The notes beneath the pieces were generated by a model that had not been told where the DNA came from, ran no database searches, and saw only the letters and a list, made by a program, of their open reading frames with translations. A program made the translations under genes and the position numbers. From Populus alba (taxonomy: Eukaryota; Streptophyta; Magnoliopsida; Malpighiales; Salicaceae): DNA of 64,000 nucleotides. Numbering within the stretch: position 1 is the first letter of the stretch; each line of letters starts with the position of its first letter. Shown piece after piece: positions 21,901 to 33,289 of the stretch. Location: the NCBI RefSeq assembly GCF_005239225.2, contig NC_133284.1, forward strand, positions 36,656,758 to 36,720,757. The letters are read 5' to 3'.

Positions 21901-24900
21901 TACTATTTACAACATATTAACTTTAATATTCTCTACCTTAATATGCTAAACTTGAACTCTTAAGTATATTTTTCAGCTTTTGAAATTTATCCTTTGACAA
22001 TGTTTTTGTAAAGACATCAGCCACCGCTCCTCTGATTTGTAGAAATCCATATTAACCACTCCTTCCTCCATTGCTTTATGAATGAAATGATGTTCAAGTG
22101 CAATGTTTTTGGTTTTATTGTGAAAAACTTGATTCTTTGCCATTGTTGTAGCTGATTTATTTTCACAAAACAATGTTATTGGCTCTTCATGCTTTTCAAC
22201 TATTTCTTTCATAATTCTTCTTTACCAAATAGCTTGTTGAGTAACTACAATATATTCAAGTTAACAGATGATTTAGCACCTAAATGTTGCTTCTTCAAAC
22301 ACCAAGCAAACACATTTGAACTAAGAGAAAAAACATAACTTGAAATACTTCTCGTATCATCAACACATTCATCTCAATCACCATTATAAAATCCAATCAA
22401 TTTCAGCTGAGAAATTCTGTCAAATCTAATTCCATACAACATAGTGTCTTGTATCTAAGCACCTTTTTAGTAGCTCTAGGATGAAAGTGACTAGGAGAAT
22501 TCATCAACCTAGATAGCAAACTTGCTATAAATATTACATCAAGCCTTATAGATGTCAAGTACAATAGAGATTCCCAATTAAACTTCTATAAAAAGTAATA
22601 TCCATCTTTTTTCCTCCATCTTTCATTAACTTTTCATTTGCCACCAAAGGCATATTAATAATTTTGTAGCCAAACATTCTAAACTTTTTTAGAACTCTTC
22701 CAACAAAATCCTTGTATATTTTTTAATAAAGAATGAAAGGTTTAATGGAAAATGACAACAATACCCTTGAAAAAGTAAGTTTTAGGTATACATAGATGAA
22801 GGGCATTTTACTAATTGAACAAAGAGTTGGTAAATATAAATAGGATGGGAAAAAAAAAAGAAACTAGAAAATAAAAGAGAAAAGACCGTAAGTCAAAGAA
22901 GAAAGCAGAATAAGAGAAAAGAGGGAAAGATAAAGGAAGGAGAAGAGAGTTATAGAAAATAAGTTTAAAATGTAAGATTTAAATTTTAATATGTATAAGG
23001 GTTGTTATTAGTTAAGATTTTGAATTTGTTGAAGATTATGTTTTGGGTTTAATTTATGAGTTGATTGGAATATTATGGGCAATGGTTTAATTTGTTGGAA
23101 TTTTAGATGATTTTGTTATGAATAATGATTTTGAGATTGATTTAATTGATGTTTTGGATGTAAGAATATTGATAAATCATGAAAATCCTTGCTGGAAATC
23201 TAGACAGTATCGTCTTCAGGTTGAAGGTCATGAAATTTCATTTTGGTCCCTCAATATTAGAAATTTACAATTTAGTACTTGAACTTTGGAAAAAATACAT
23301 TTTGGTCCCTGAAGCGTAATTTGAGATTCCAAAAAGAATTGAGGATGAATTATGGGTAAACTTTCGGTATAGTTATGAGTTTATGATATTTTCAGTTTTG
23401 TTCTCCAATTTGATAAAATTACAATTTAACCCCTTAAAATATGAGAAAAATCTAGATTAGTCCCTAGTTGTAATTTAATCATTTTTTGGATTGGTTTAAT
23501 GAGTAATTGAGGTTTATTCAAATAATCCTGATATTTTATCTGCAAGACATCAATAAGATTTCATTTGATATCTATTTTTGTGTTATTTTTGTTTTCGAGT
23601 TAGTTGAGTGGGTAAGTTCTCATATGTTAGAATACTTGAATTGTTAACATGGAATTGATCACACTTGGAATCCTTATATTGTTATTTATTCCTTGTTTAT
23701 GATTAAGCATGATCATTTATTGAAACTGAATCTTTGATATGAGCTATTATGCACTTCTGAATTGATAGCTCCTCATTTGATTGATGTCATAAGTTAAGCT
23801 TTAAAATATGATATGTTTGTTTGATTGTGATATGACCGTTGATATGACATTTAGAATACTCATGCTAACAAGGTAGTGTCGGTTTTTTTGCACATCATAT
23901 TTGAACCTTAGTTGGTCAGAAAAGTCGCCAACTTGTACGGATTGATCATCCCATATCTGGAGCCATATGCTCATTGTATTTTGATTTTCTGATGAACCTT
24001 ACCTTATGATATTTCTTGTTATAGTTTGTTTGTGAAACTGTCTTATAAAAGGCCAAAGTCAAATTTGTATATGTTTCTCTTTGCCTTTATTACCTTGTAT
24101 ATGTATATTAAACGTTCTTTACTCACTGAGTCACCCTTTTATTATTTATCATTTTCATGTGTATAATTTTGCTAGTAAGTCTCTTTATTTGGACTTCAGA
24201 ACCTGCTCTTTTATTGTAATGAATGTTATTCAATATGTCTAGTTAGTGTTCTACAATTGCAATAATTGTATTAAATCTTGTATTAAGACGTTGTTTTATA
24301 TCACGGTCTTTAATTATCATATCAGAAGCTACGTAAAACTTTAGTTTGTTTAAATGGTAAAAGTTTGTATGTAAGTTTAGGTGCATATAAGTATGAAAGC
24401 CTGGAAGGGGACCTTGTCTATGTATCGGTCATGGATCTAAGAATTGGGTCGTGACAATCCTTTTGATAAATAAAGACACCTCTATCATCTTGGTAAACCG
24501 TAATACCCAAAAAATAATGTACCAACCCTATATCGTTCATCTCATTTCTTCTAATCATTTCCTTCTTAAAGTCTTCAATCCATCTTTTATTATTACTTAT
24601 AATCACTAAATCATAACATATAATGCAATAATAAGAGCAGCATTCTCTCCTTATTTCTTCATATACAAAGTAGGCTCACTTTTTGTTCTTTCAAACCTAT
24701 GCTGAAAGAAGTAACTATCAATTTGGTTGTATCAAGTTCTTAGAGCTTGTTTTAGCCTATATAATACCTTTTCTAGCAAATATGTCTTATCTTCTTATCC
24801 ACTAACAACAAAACCTTATGGTTTCTCTACATAGACTTCTTCCTTCAACTCCTTATTTAAAAAGGCTAACTTTAATAACAACCAACCATTGTGAGTTACA

Positions 24901-25796
24901 AGTTCAATGAATGCTCTAACAATATCCAAACAAGCTACTAAAGCAAAAACTTTATTGAAATCAATTCCAAGCATTTGAGAATAACCCTTTATTTACTAGT
25001 CTTACTTGTTCTTTTACACGAAACCATTTTGATTGTGCTTCACCTTATAAATCCTTTTTAAACCAATCACTTCTTTGTATTTTGGCTTATCGACCAACAC
25101 CTAAGTTTTGTATTTCTCAGTCATCTCCATTTCTTTCTCCATAGCTCATTTCTAGTCTTTCTCCTTAGTTGCTTCTTTGAAATTCTCTGGTTCAATAACA
25201 CAAAAGTTACACCTTGTATACGTAAACTTCTCATCTTCTTTAAAATTGAGCTAGAAGATGATGATGCAATTGTTATAAGACTTGGATGCTCTCTTTTTTC
25301 TTCATTTTCTTTTTCTTGAATTGATTTTTTTGCTTCAAATCACAAACTGAATCATTATCACCTTCAATTTTGCCTTTTTCCCACTTCCATCTTACTTTTT
25401 CATCAAACAACACATCTTTGTTGATAAGAACTTTCTTAGTTTTTAGATTATACATCTTGTAGCACTTTGATATGGAGTTAAGAAAGATGAATTTAACACT
25501 AGTTTCTTCCAATTTATGCCTTTTCTGTTTTGGAATCTAATCATAACATACACAACCAAACACTTTTAGATGATTCATAAAAGGCTTCCTTGTTCCCCAA
25601 GCTTTAATAGTGTTTGATTATTTAAGGCTTTTATTGAACATACATTGATTAAATAAACTACTTTATTTATAGTTTCAGCTCAAAAACTTCCTAGAAAACC
25701 CTTCTCTAACAACAAAGACTTGGCCATTGCCATCACTATTTATTTATTTTTTCTCTTGGATACCCTTTTTTGTTATGGAGTATAACCAACTATCAA
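21900..25796 (-). mobile_element. Decayed Ty1/copia pol on minus, split by a solo LTR
   Basis: Read on minus from the N gap: integrase C-terminal region (VLINKDVLFDEKVRWKWEKG, frame 25512-25273), RT fragments with stops (25250-24460, including DIGLVHYFLGITVYQDDRG), then after the solo LTR the RT end and RNase H. In frame 22212-21973 this reads FCENKSATTMAKNQVFHNKT then IALEHHFIHKAMEEG. No clear LTRs or target repeats are visible; the 5' part is in or beyond the gap. Multiple stops make it non-functional. Confidence 0.82.
22713..24456 (+). mobile_element. Solo LTR inside the minus-strand copia (Ty3/gypsy-type)
   Basis: The 1744-bp insert begins TGTATATTTTTTAATAAAG and ends TTGGGTCGTGACA, flanked by perfect atcct repeats (22708-22712 and 24457-24461). 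Removing it rejoins the RT tract between QKD and the FVG...KK region on minus. A TATA-like taaatataaatagg at about 22832 and a purine-rich tract after it suggest plus orientation. Chromovirus (Tekay-like) origin is inferred only from the end sequence. Confidence 0.85.
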
Positions 25797-26296
25797 NNNN
25801 NNNNNNNNNNNNNNNNNNNNNNNNNNNNNNNNNNNNNNNNNNNNNNNNNNNNNNNNNNNNNNNNNNNNNNNNNNNNNNNNNNNNNNNNNNNNNNNNNNNN
25901 NNNNNNNNNNNNNNNNNNNNNNNNNNNNNNNNNNNNNNNNNNNNNNNNNNNNNNNNNNNNNNNNNNNNNNNNNNNNNNNNNNNNNNNNNNNNNNNNNNNN
26001 NNNNNNNNNNNNNNNNNNNNNNNNNNNNNNNNNNNNNNNNNNNNNNNNNNNNNNNNNNNNNNNNNNNNNNNNNNNNNNNNNNNNNNNNNNNNNNNNNNNN
26101 NNNNNNNNNNNNNNNNNNNNNNNNNNNNNNNNNNNNNNNNNNNNNNNNNNNNNNNNNNNNNNNNNNNNNNNNNNNNNNNNNNNNNNNNNNNNNNNNNNNN
26201 NNNNNNNNNNNNNNNNNNNNNNNNNNNNNNNNNNNNNNNNNNNNNNNNNNNNNNNNNNNNNNNNNNNNNNNNNNNNNNNNNNNNNNNNNNNNNNNN
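25797..26296. other. Assembly gap (500 N)
   Basis: Exactly 500 unknown bases, probably a placeholder of arbitrary size. Open frames that cross it are artefacts. Confidence 0.99.
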
Positions 26297-26404
26297 TCGT
26301 TTCCCATGCTAAGCGAATGATAAAATTAATTTTAATCACATCTATCTTTAATTAATTTGTTGTTATTTATAAATATATTTAACTTCCAATATTTTTTCTT
26401 ACAG

Positions 26405-26835
26405 GCTACGGCTCTTGGAGGTAAGCCAAGCCCAATGGAGATTTTTATGAAGATGCACGTGCGGAGTGAAAAACGTTAAAAAGAGGTGCAACAATTCATC
26501 AACAACCGCGCTCAATACTTTGTGGTATGTTCGTTCTAAATTTTTTTTTTAAGTTATTATTTTCTTGAATTGAATTTGATGATTTTATTTTTTATTTCCA
26601 GGAGACATATAACAGCTAGTTGAGGGAGATATACATGGACAATTCTTTGACCCACCTGGATTTCAATCTAGATTCATGGATGGAGGCAGGATCGTCTGGT
26701 GAACTTGATATAAATTTGGTGTACAGACTCTCCAACACTACAGTCGAGACCTTGCAGACGACCCGTAATGTCCCAACCATTGGGAGTTTGCAATCGATAT
26801 CAAGCACCCAGTCTCAAGAGTTCGCAGCCTTGTAG
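26405..26835 (+). pseudogene. Fragment of plant CACTA-type (Ptta/En/Spm) transposon protein
   Basis: There are two exon-like blocks. 26405-26524 follows an acceptor tttcttacag and encodes GGKPSPMEIFMKMHVRSEK, then a stop and VQQFINNRAQYFV, up to a GTATGT donor. 26602-26835 follows a ttccag acceptor and encodes DFNLDSWMEAGSS and STQSQEF. The pattern fits the C-terminal part of plant transposase Ptta/En/Spm family proteins as I know them. In-frame stops (near 26478 and at the TAG in ataacagctagttg) show decay. The rest of the gene lies in the gap; the proline-rich tail near 26980 continues in broken frame. Confidence 0.6.
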
Positions 26836-28289
26836 AAACATATGACCCATCTCACTGAAAAATATGAATGACTCTTTGTAGATTAAGAAGAACTCTACCG
26901 ATTGATCATGAATATGAGATCATAAATGGATGATACATGTGCACCTTCTTTTTTGCCCTATGATCCTGGGAACGACTAGCCTCCTCCTCCTCCAAAACTG
27001 GCTTTGTTCTAGTTTAATTTTATTTGAACATATATATTTGTAATGAATATTGAAACCTCATTTGTATATGGTTTCCAATTGATTAATAAAAATAGTTTAT
27101 ATTATACTTATTTCTAATACTATTAGTGGATCCTCTAATCTTGACAATTGATTTTATCTTTTATTAATACTCACATCAATATCACATCTCAAAAGTTCTC
27201 TTCAACTCCTTTTTATTTATTGTTTATAATTTTATATAGTTCACCTCCATGTGGTTCGACCACGGTCTTGCCGTGTTATTTATTATTTCGACAATTCTAT
27301 ATTTAGGATAATACATCAATCTTTTGATCGTGTTCAAAGAACCACTATTATTATTATTATTGAAAAAAAATCATGATTATTTATTTTCTTCTATTTATAT
27401 TTCATTTGTGGTATTGAAGCATTTTAATTCTCTTTTTGGAGAGATTTATAATTAGTGGCAGAGGTTGGATTGAAATTTGGGGACCGGGGGGTGGCAAGCT
27501 AAAAAAAAGATCATGGCCATGGGAATATTACGAAAATATTTTGAAAATTAGGGGAGGGGCTCGTATTAATTTTCAAGGGTCTAATATAAAAACATGCCCA
27601 GACTTCAAGGATTAAAGTGATTTTATGAAAATATTGGGGACACAATGGTCTTCTCAACCATTGCTTACATGTTCACCCCTGTTATGTTCGTATTGTATAT
27701 TAGTATGGGATTTAAAAAAATGCTTTAGAATCCTGTCCTCCAATTTTCATTTATTGTGCACTTATATTTCATATTTTTTCTTTTAAACCATTTTATTGTT
27801 TTTTTGATAAAAATATCCTTACAATAACCAATAAATAAATAAATTGAACAACCATAAAAAAAAAAAAAAAAAGCTGAATAAACAAACTTTTCAAAGTTTG
27901 CTTTCATGATCGGTTTGATTTTCTTTGAAGTTATTCATGTATTTATTAAAAAAAATCATGAAAAAAACTATGTTTATGTTCACAAAGACTTATACATATG
28001 TGAGATCAGTTCGGCAAGATGTGGGTTTTCAAAATTTTATTAGTGTTTTTTATATAAAATCGGGTGAAATCAAATAAAATTACGATTTTAGAAACTGTTT
28101 TTACAATTTCATAAAAAAATCTATACTTCAGGCTCCAGCCCTCCAGCTCACATCAGCATGACCTTGAGTGTACCTTAAGAACTATACTTATAGCATGACG
28201 TGTCCAAGTAAAAGCTATAAGAGACTATATTTATAGTATGACGTGGTCAAGTAAGAATCAACTTATATTAATGGGTATTTGGCAGCTAG
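26836..28289. other. AT-rich intergenic sequence
   Basis: This is downstream of the CACTA fragment. Two small hairpins lie side by side at about 27251-27278 (gtggt-tcg-accac and cacgg-tcttg-ccgtg). No gene, RNA gene or intact element was recognised. Confidence 0.6.
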
Positions 28290-28680
28290 CATAGTTTTTG
28301 TTTGTGTTTCTAGAATTTTAAAAAAAATGTTTTCAACATTAAAGAATATTTATAAATAAAAAATTATTTTAAAAAGCATTATTCTACTATAATTTTATAC
28401 AAAATGATCCGTATTATTCTTATATTATAATAATTAATTAATCAAATTCTTTCATAAATCAATTTAAATGATGTTTACGTGCTTAATTGTATATATAAAT
28501 AGTATTTTTTTTATTTTTAAAATTTATTTTTGATATCAACATATTAAAATGATCTAAATTTATATAAAAAAATTATTTATAATTTTTTTTAAAAAAAATT
28601 TAAAATACAAAAATAACTTTTTACTATTTCACGATCCGAGTTTATTTTATATTTTTCATGCCGTGTTAAAAATGTATTTT
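28290..28680 (-). repeat. AT-rich dispersed repeat, copy 1
   Basis: The core is tttttgatatcaacatatta followed by aaatgatctaaa. Its reverse complement matches the cores at 41785, 46065, 46620 and 48840. The arms are A- and T-homopolymer rich. I recall the family as very common in Populus, but no class is assigned. Confidence 0.55.
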
Positions 28681-28741
28681 TAATAACCTTGTCTTCAAGT
28701 GAAGATTTAGACTATATCTTGCTGCAAAACTGAACGTTAGT

Positions 28742-28938
28742 TATTAATCTTGAGGGGTGTAGTTTAATTGGTCAGATTCTAGATTTGATTTTTAGATACC
28801 ATCAGTTCAAGTCTTACAAATCTTAGGGCCACTAAAAGCTTATATAATTATTAACTTCAGGGTTCGTTGGATTAGTCGACGTGCATTCAAACTTGCCTGG
28901 ATACCTCCGTGACCCCAAAAAACAAAAAAAAACAAAGA
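28742..28938 (+). mobile_element. tRNA-derived SINE-like element
   Basis: A-box-like ggtgtagtttaattggt (28756-28772) and B-box-like agttcaagtct (28804-28814) are spaced as in tRNA promoters. An A-rich tail is at 28917-28938. Flanking aacgttagt (28733-28741) and aacgtcagt (28939-28947) look like a 9-bp target repeat with one difference. SINEs are transcribed by RNA polymerase III and moved by LINE proteins. Confidence 0.65.
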
Positions 28939-28947
28939 AACGTCAGT

Positions 28948-30894
28948 CGTTTGAAAAGTCGTTTGAATGTACAAAGAAACTGGTTTCATCAGTTGCAGTT
29001 TACGTGCTTGAATGTACAATCGTTTGAACTATCAGATGCATTCCATTTAGTATTTTCATCTTCCAGTGCAGATTCCTATTGATCCTTTTGCATTTGGCAT
29101 GAATGCCCTCCAAAAGTACTGTTGAACACGTAGCCAACCACACTCTTGGTCTGTGTATCCCAAAATAAAGTTTGTTTTTTTCAAAAAAAGATGCTGGGAG
29201 AGGGAATTTGTTCTGCAGAAACAACACTTTCCCTCGATCTGCAGGTGATCGCGATATTGGTCCGAATATCTTTTCTCACATTCTACCAACGGTTGCAATC
29301 CCTTCTCTAGCAAGAATTCACGAAAAGCGAGGGATCGTTCATAAAATCATCGATGGGTCGAAAGAATTTTTCCAGTGACAGAGACCAAACAGAAACACAG
29401 ACGATATGAAAGTGCATCAATGGGAGAAATGGGATTCGTTGTTTATTTCTAATTTGCCGGCATGTCTACTTTTCTTCACATATAGTTCTGATCTAATCCT
29501 GGATTCAGAAATCTTGGATAAAAAGCACTTCCACTTTTGGGCCCATAGATATATTTCTCCCTTTCACAGATCAAACGACGAAGATCATGAAGGAAGTAGG
29601 CGACCTTGCACGTAGATAATCATCAATCTGAAAGTTCATCGATCACTTGGTGTTTAATCAATCATTACATGAATATTAATTAATTATACAGGTCGAAAAG
29701 TATCAACATTAATCAAGCATGTAGTGCTGTACAGTATGGTAATCAAATGAGTGGTTATAAAATCCAGTTTTGCTTCATGGATCATCTTGTTAGCTTGGAG
29801 CCCTACCTAGCCCGGACAAGGCCATTTTTTTTAATTAAAATAATGTAGTTTTGTTTTTTTTTTAAAAAAAAAGATAATGTAAAACCTAAGTCGACTTGAT
29901 TTATTAATTGATTCGCTCAACCCTCAACTTAAAAAAACCCCTTGCTTTCATATTAATGAAAAAAGGTTGATTAAGGTTGTTAAAGGTTTTTTTTAGGTTT
30001 AATTTTGTGTTTTTTAAGATGTTTTGAGTTGAGAAATTAATTGATTGAGGTTATAAAAAATATTTATTAGGTCAAAATAGGTTAAAAAAATAATTTATTT
30101 TTAATCCAAAAAATCCTAGCTTGATTTTTTAGTCATCTCTTTTTGATGGCTAGAATCTGGAATAGGGAACAATGCAATGTTTTTTTTTTTTTTTTTTTTA
30201 AAAAAAATGGAGGAAAAAAATTTGAAAGATAAACATGCGAGCCTGACCTTGTAAACCCTGGCACATTAACCTATCTTTTTATTAGGCCAGGTGGCCAAAC
30301 CATCCTTCTGACTCCTACGCTTGGCCCTTTTCTATCTTTATACATTATTTAATTATATTTATTATTTTTTTCTCAATCACATATATATTATTGAGACACT
30401 GTGTTAGTGTGTTAATATTATTTTTAATTTACTTTTTAAATAATAATAGGTTTTTATTTAAAAATCAACACTATTAATAAAATAAAAAAATGTTTTTATT
30501 CAAATAATAAAGAGATGCATCAATAAAAAATAAAGTTTAGATTGAAGAAATCATTATAATTCATGCATATGTTTATTTTTATAATAATTTTAATTAAATA
30601 ACAAATGGATTTAAAAAAAAAAACAGAGTTACTCTAAAACTCATCATTTTATTTTATTTTATTTTAAAAAAATTAAATCAAATTTTAATCCGATCAACAA
30701 AGTTCATACCTAAGTCAATTTCTACTCGAAATACTTTAAATCCTAGCCTAGTTTATAGACCAACGTCGACAGATCATAACATTGCTAAAACAAATTCGGG
30801 CATAATCATGAGAACTCCGACTTGTTTTCACTCAAAGAAATTACTGAATACTGAAACTTTTAACCTATACTTGCTGGTGTTCTTCGAACATTTT
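28948..30894. other. Intergenic, AT-rich, no confirmed gene
   Basis: 29165-29400 is less AT-rich and has overlapping frames of 60-85 codons on both strands, but no recognisable domain or splice structure. 29880-30130 and 30690-30790 hold low-complexity pieces (ggttgattaaggttg, ccgatcaacaaagttc) resembling the repeat at 40190-41060. 30179-30207 is a T18-A7 tract. Confidence 0.5.
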
Positions 30895-31255
30895 TTTAGA
30901 TGTAATAAATTGTTAATTGAAATGGTTATATATATAAGTAGCATTAGATTATTATATACCATGCTCTTTTTTTAAAAGAGAATAATAAATTTATATCTTG
31001 AGATTTCATTTAACAGCTTTACATATTGAATTAAGATGATTTTTTTGACATGATATCAAAGCCTTAATGATTAAGTGGTTACGAGTTCAAATCTCACTAT
31101 TCTATTTATTTGATAAAAATTAAGCCACAAGATAATATGTGCATATACAAGTTTTAATTTAAAGGGTTTTTTATTTAAGATAGTGTGTTAGAAAAAAAAA
31201 TATAAATTATATTTAATTGTTTAAGCTATTAGATTAAAATAATTTTTTTTTATTT
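30895..31255 (+). mobile_element. TRIM-like LTR element remnant
   Basis: A degraded primer-site-like tgatatcaaagcc (31051-31063) directly follows a possible LTR ending ttttttgaca (31050). The interior (gagttcaaatctcac, aattaagccacaag) ends in a purine stretch aaaggg near 31162. A second LTR-like copy begins about 31184. The aligned segments are attgaattaagatgattttt (31026) and attagattaaaataattttt (31230). It is heavily decayed and the boundaries are approximate. Confidence 0.45.
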
Positions 31256-31752
31256 TAATGTATATACAGTTATAATTGAAAAAGAAAAGCAACAGGAATT
31301 CAAGCAAACGAAACAATTCCAGTTGCGGTGGAGGTGCGATTTGGAGCCTGACAATCTGGTGGGATATCTTATCCTCGTGACTGGTCAAAAAAAACTTTAG
31401 TACATGTCCTGGAAAAGCAAACCACCACAATCTGGTGAGATATTTCCACGCCTGCTTTCTCACCTTTTCAAGTAATTATCCATATTCATACTCTAATATT
31501 TTAAAAATATTTCTTAGGGTTACTTTAAAACCAATATAAAAATATTCCTAGGGTTTAAACTAAACAGCTAAGTTCATGGCATGCTTGCAATACAGCTATC
31601 TGCATCGGTGTTTATCTTGTTACACACAGTCATTCGATAAGACTTCAACAGCCGACGCGGTTGTGTAATAATTGACTGCATCGTCATGAATCATATATTG
31701 ATAAGTTTAAATCTAAAATTAAAAAAGTTCACACGCGTGAAACGATATTTCT

Positions 31753-31809
<57 letters not shown>

Positions 31810-33093
31810 CTTATATGATTGTGGGATAGAATTGAAGTTTTGCGATATGCCTAACATTTTGCAAGCATATTCTATAGCTAGCTAAGGTTGGAATCATGTT
31901 CAAATTAGACGCAAAAAAATGCTGTTTTTTTTCTTGTTTTTTTTTTTTCTTAATTAGGTTTTATAATTTTATTTGATTTAGATTTTATTAACTAGCACAA
32001 TTTTAGCTCGTATTTAAATAGTTTTGTATGTCATTTTTCATAGTAAATTATCAAATTTGATAATACTAACATTCGGAATCTAAAGACTCGTAGTTTTCTC
32101 TACAATTTAAAATTATAATTTAAGGCTTGAGAAAGGGTTTTATATTCTATCTTTCACTATACATTACATGAAAAATAATAATTTTAAAAGACAGCCATAG
32201 GTGAAGGGAAATACAAAAGTGTAGGTTGTATAGTTGTAGACAAGCAGTGGATGAAATACAAGACGCATGCATAAAACTTGCTAGTTTCGTGTGTAACACG
32301 CATGTGTCATAAAAAAAATGAGCCCAAAAATAGAAGGACGGTCTAAAATTACTATTCACCCTCTTACAAAGTATTGTGCAATTGGTTGATTTTTTATTTA
32401 TTTTTGTTCCCTAAACTTTTTTTTTTTTAATTGAATCTTTCAGTTGCAAAATTGATTGCCAATTGACTAGGGGAAAATTTCAAAAAAGGGAGACCAGCAT
32501 GGAAAAGACGCTGAAAATCGATGGCATGTTTGAAGGTGGCATGAAAAGTTCATTTTAATTCTTCAATTTACAAAAATAATATTTTTTTTCAAATTCAATT
32601 TTGTTAAAAAAACTATATTTTTATTGTTTTTTAGTTCTTGTTTGTAAATGGAAAGAGAGAGCATCGCCAAGTTCTTACATGGATAGAGAAAGTTGTTGTT
32701 TTTGCCAATTATGACCATTAAAATAGTTAATATTGGTGCCCATGAGTTCTATTTGATGAAATGAGTTTGATGGAGGTTTGTTTTAAAACCTCAATTGCCT
32801 AAGAAAATAGATTAAAGTCGATGAAGGAAAATTTAACCCAATCTGATTTTGTGTTTATGGACCTTTTTTGGGGTTTATGAGGTTGATAAATTAATTTCTA
32901 GATGTTCTAATGGTGTTAATAAAGTTTTTTTTTTCCTTGAAATGGGTTTATTGGGCAAATAAAATCTCTACCCTAATTTTTCGGCCACCATAATGGTGGT
33001 TAGAATATGGGTAAAAAGACAACGTGTTGTTTACTTTATTAGACGGCATGTTGTCTGATTTTGTTTTTCAAAAAACAATTAGGGATGGATGAC

Positions 33094-33135
<42 letters not shown>

Positions 33136-33289
33136 GTGTAATGGTTTCTTATTTCTTATTGGTTTCTTCTCTCTTTTCTCTTATAATAATTATCCCTAAA
33201 TTCTCCTTTTCCAACATGTATGTGGCATTGTTACACATACTGGAAAGGTTACATTTCTTATTCCTTGACTTGCCTCTTCATTCACATCA
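31256..33289. other. Intergenic with two microsatellites
   Basis: (AT)n at 31757-31805 and (TC)n at 33097-33133. Poly-T and poly-A tracts are frequent. No coding region with a recognisable domain was found on either strand. Confidence 0.6.

Noticed and set aside
25727..26339. Frames of 180-197 codons across the N gap
   Set aside because: They consist almost wholly of unknown residues and are artefacts of the gap.
29056..29313. 85-codon minus-strand frame with scattered Cys residues
   Set aside because: No recognisable zinc-finger spacing or homology, and a competing frame on the other strand. Not enough to call a gene.
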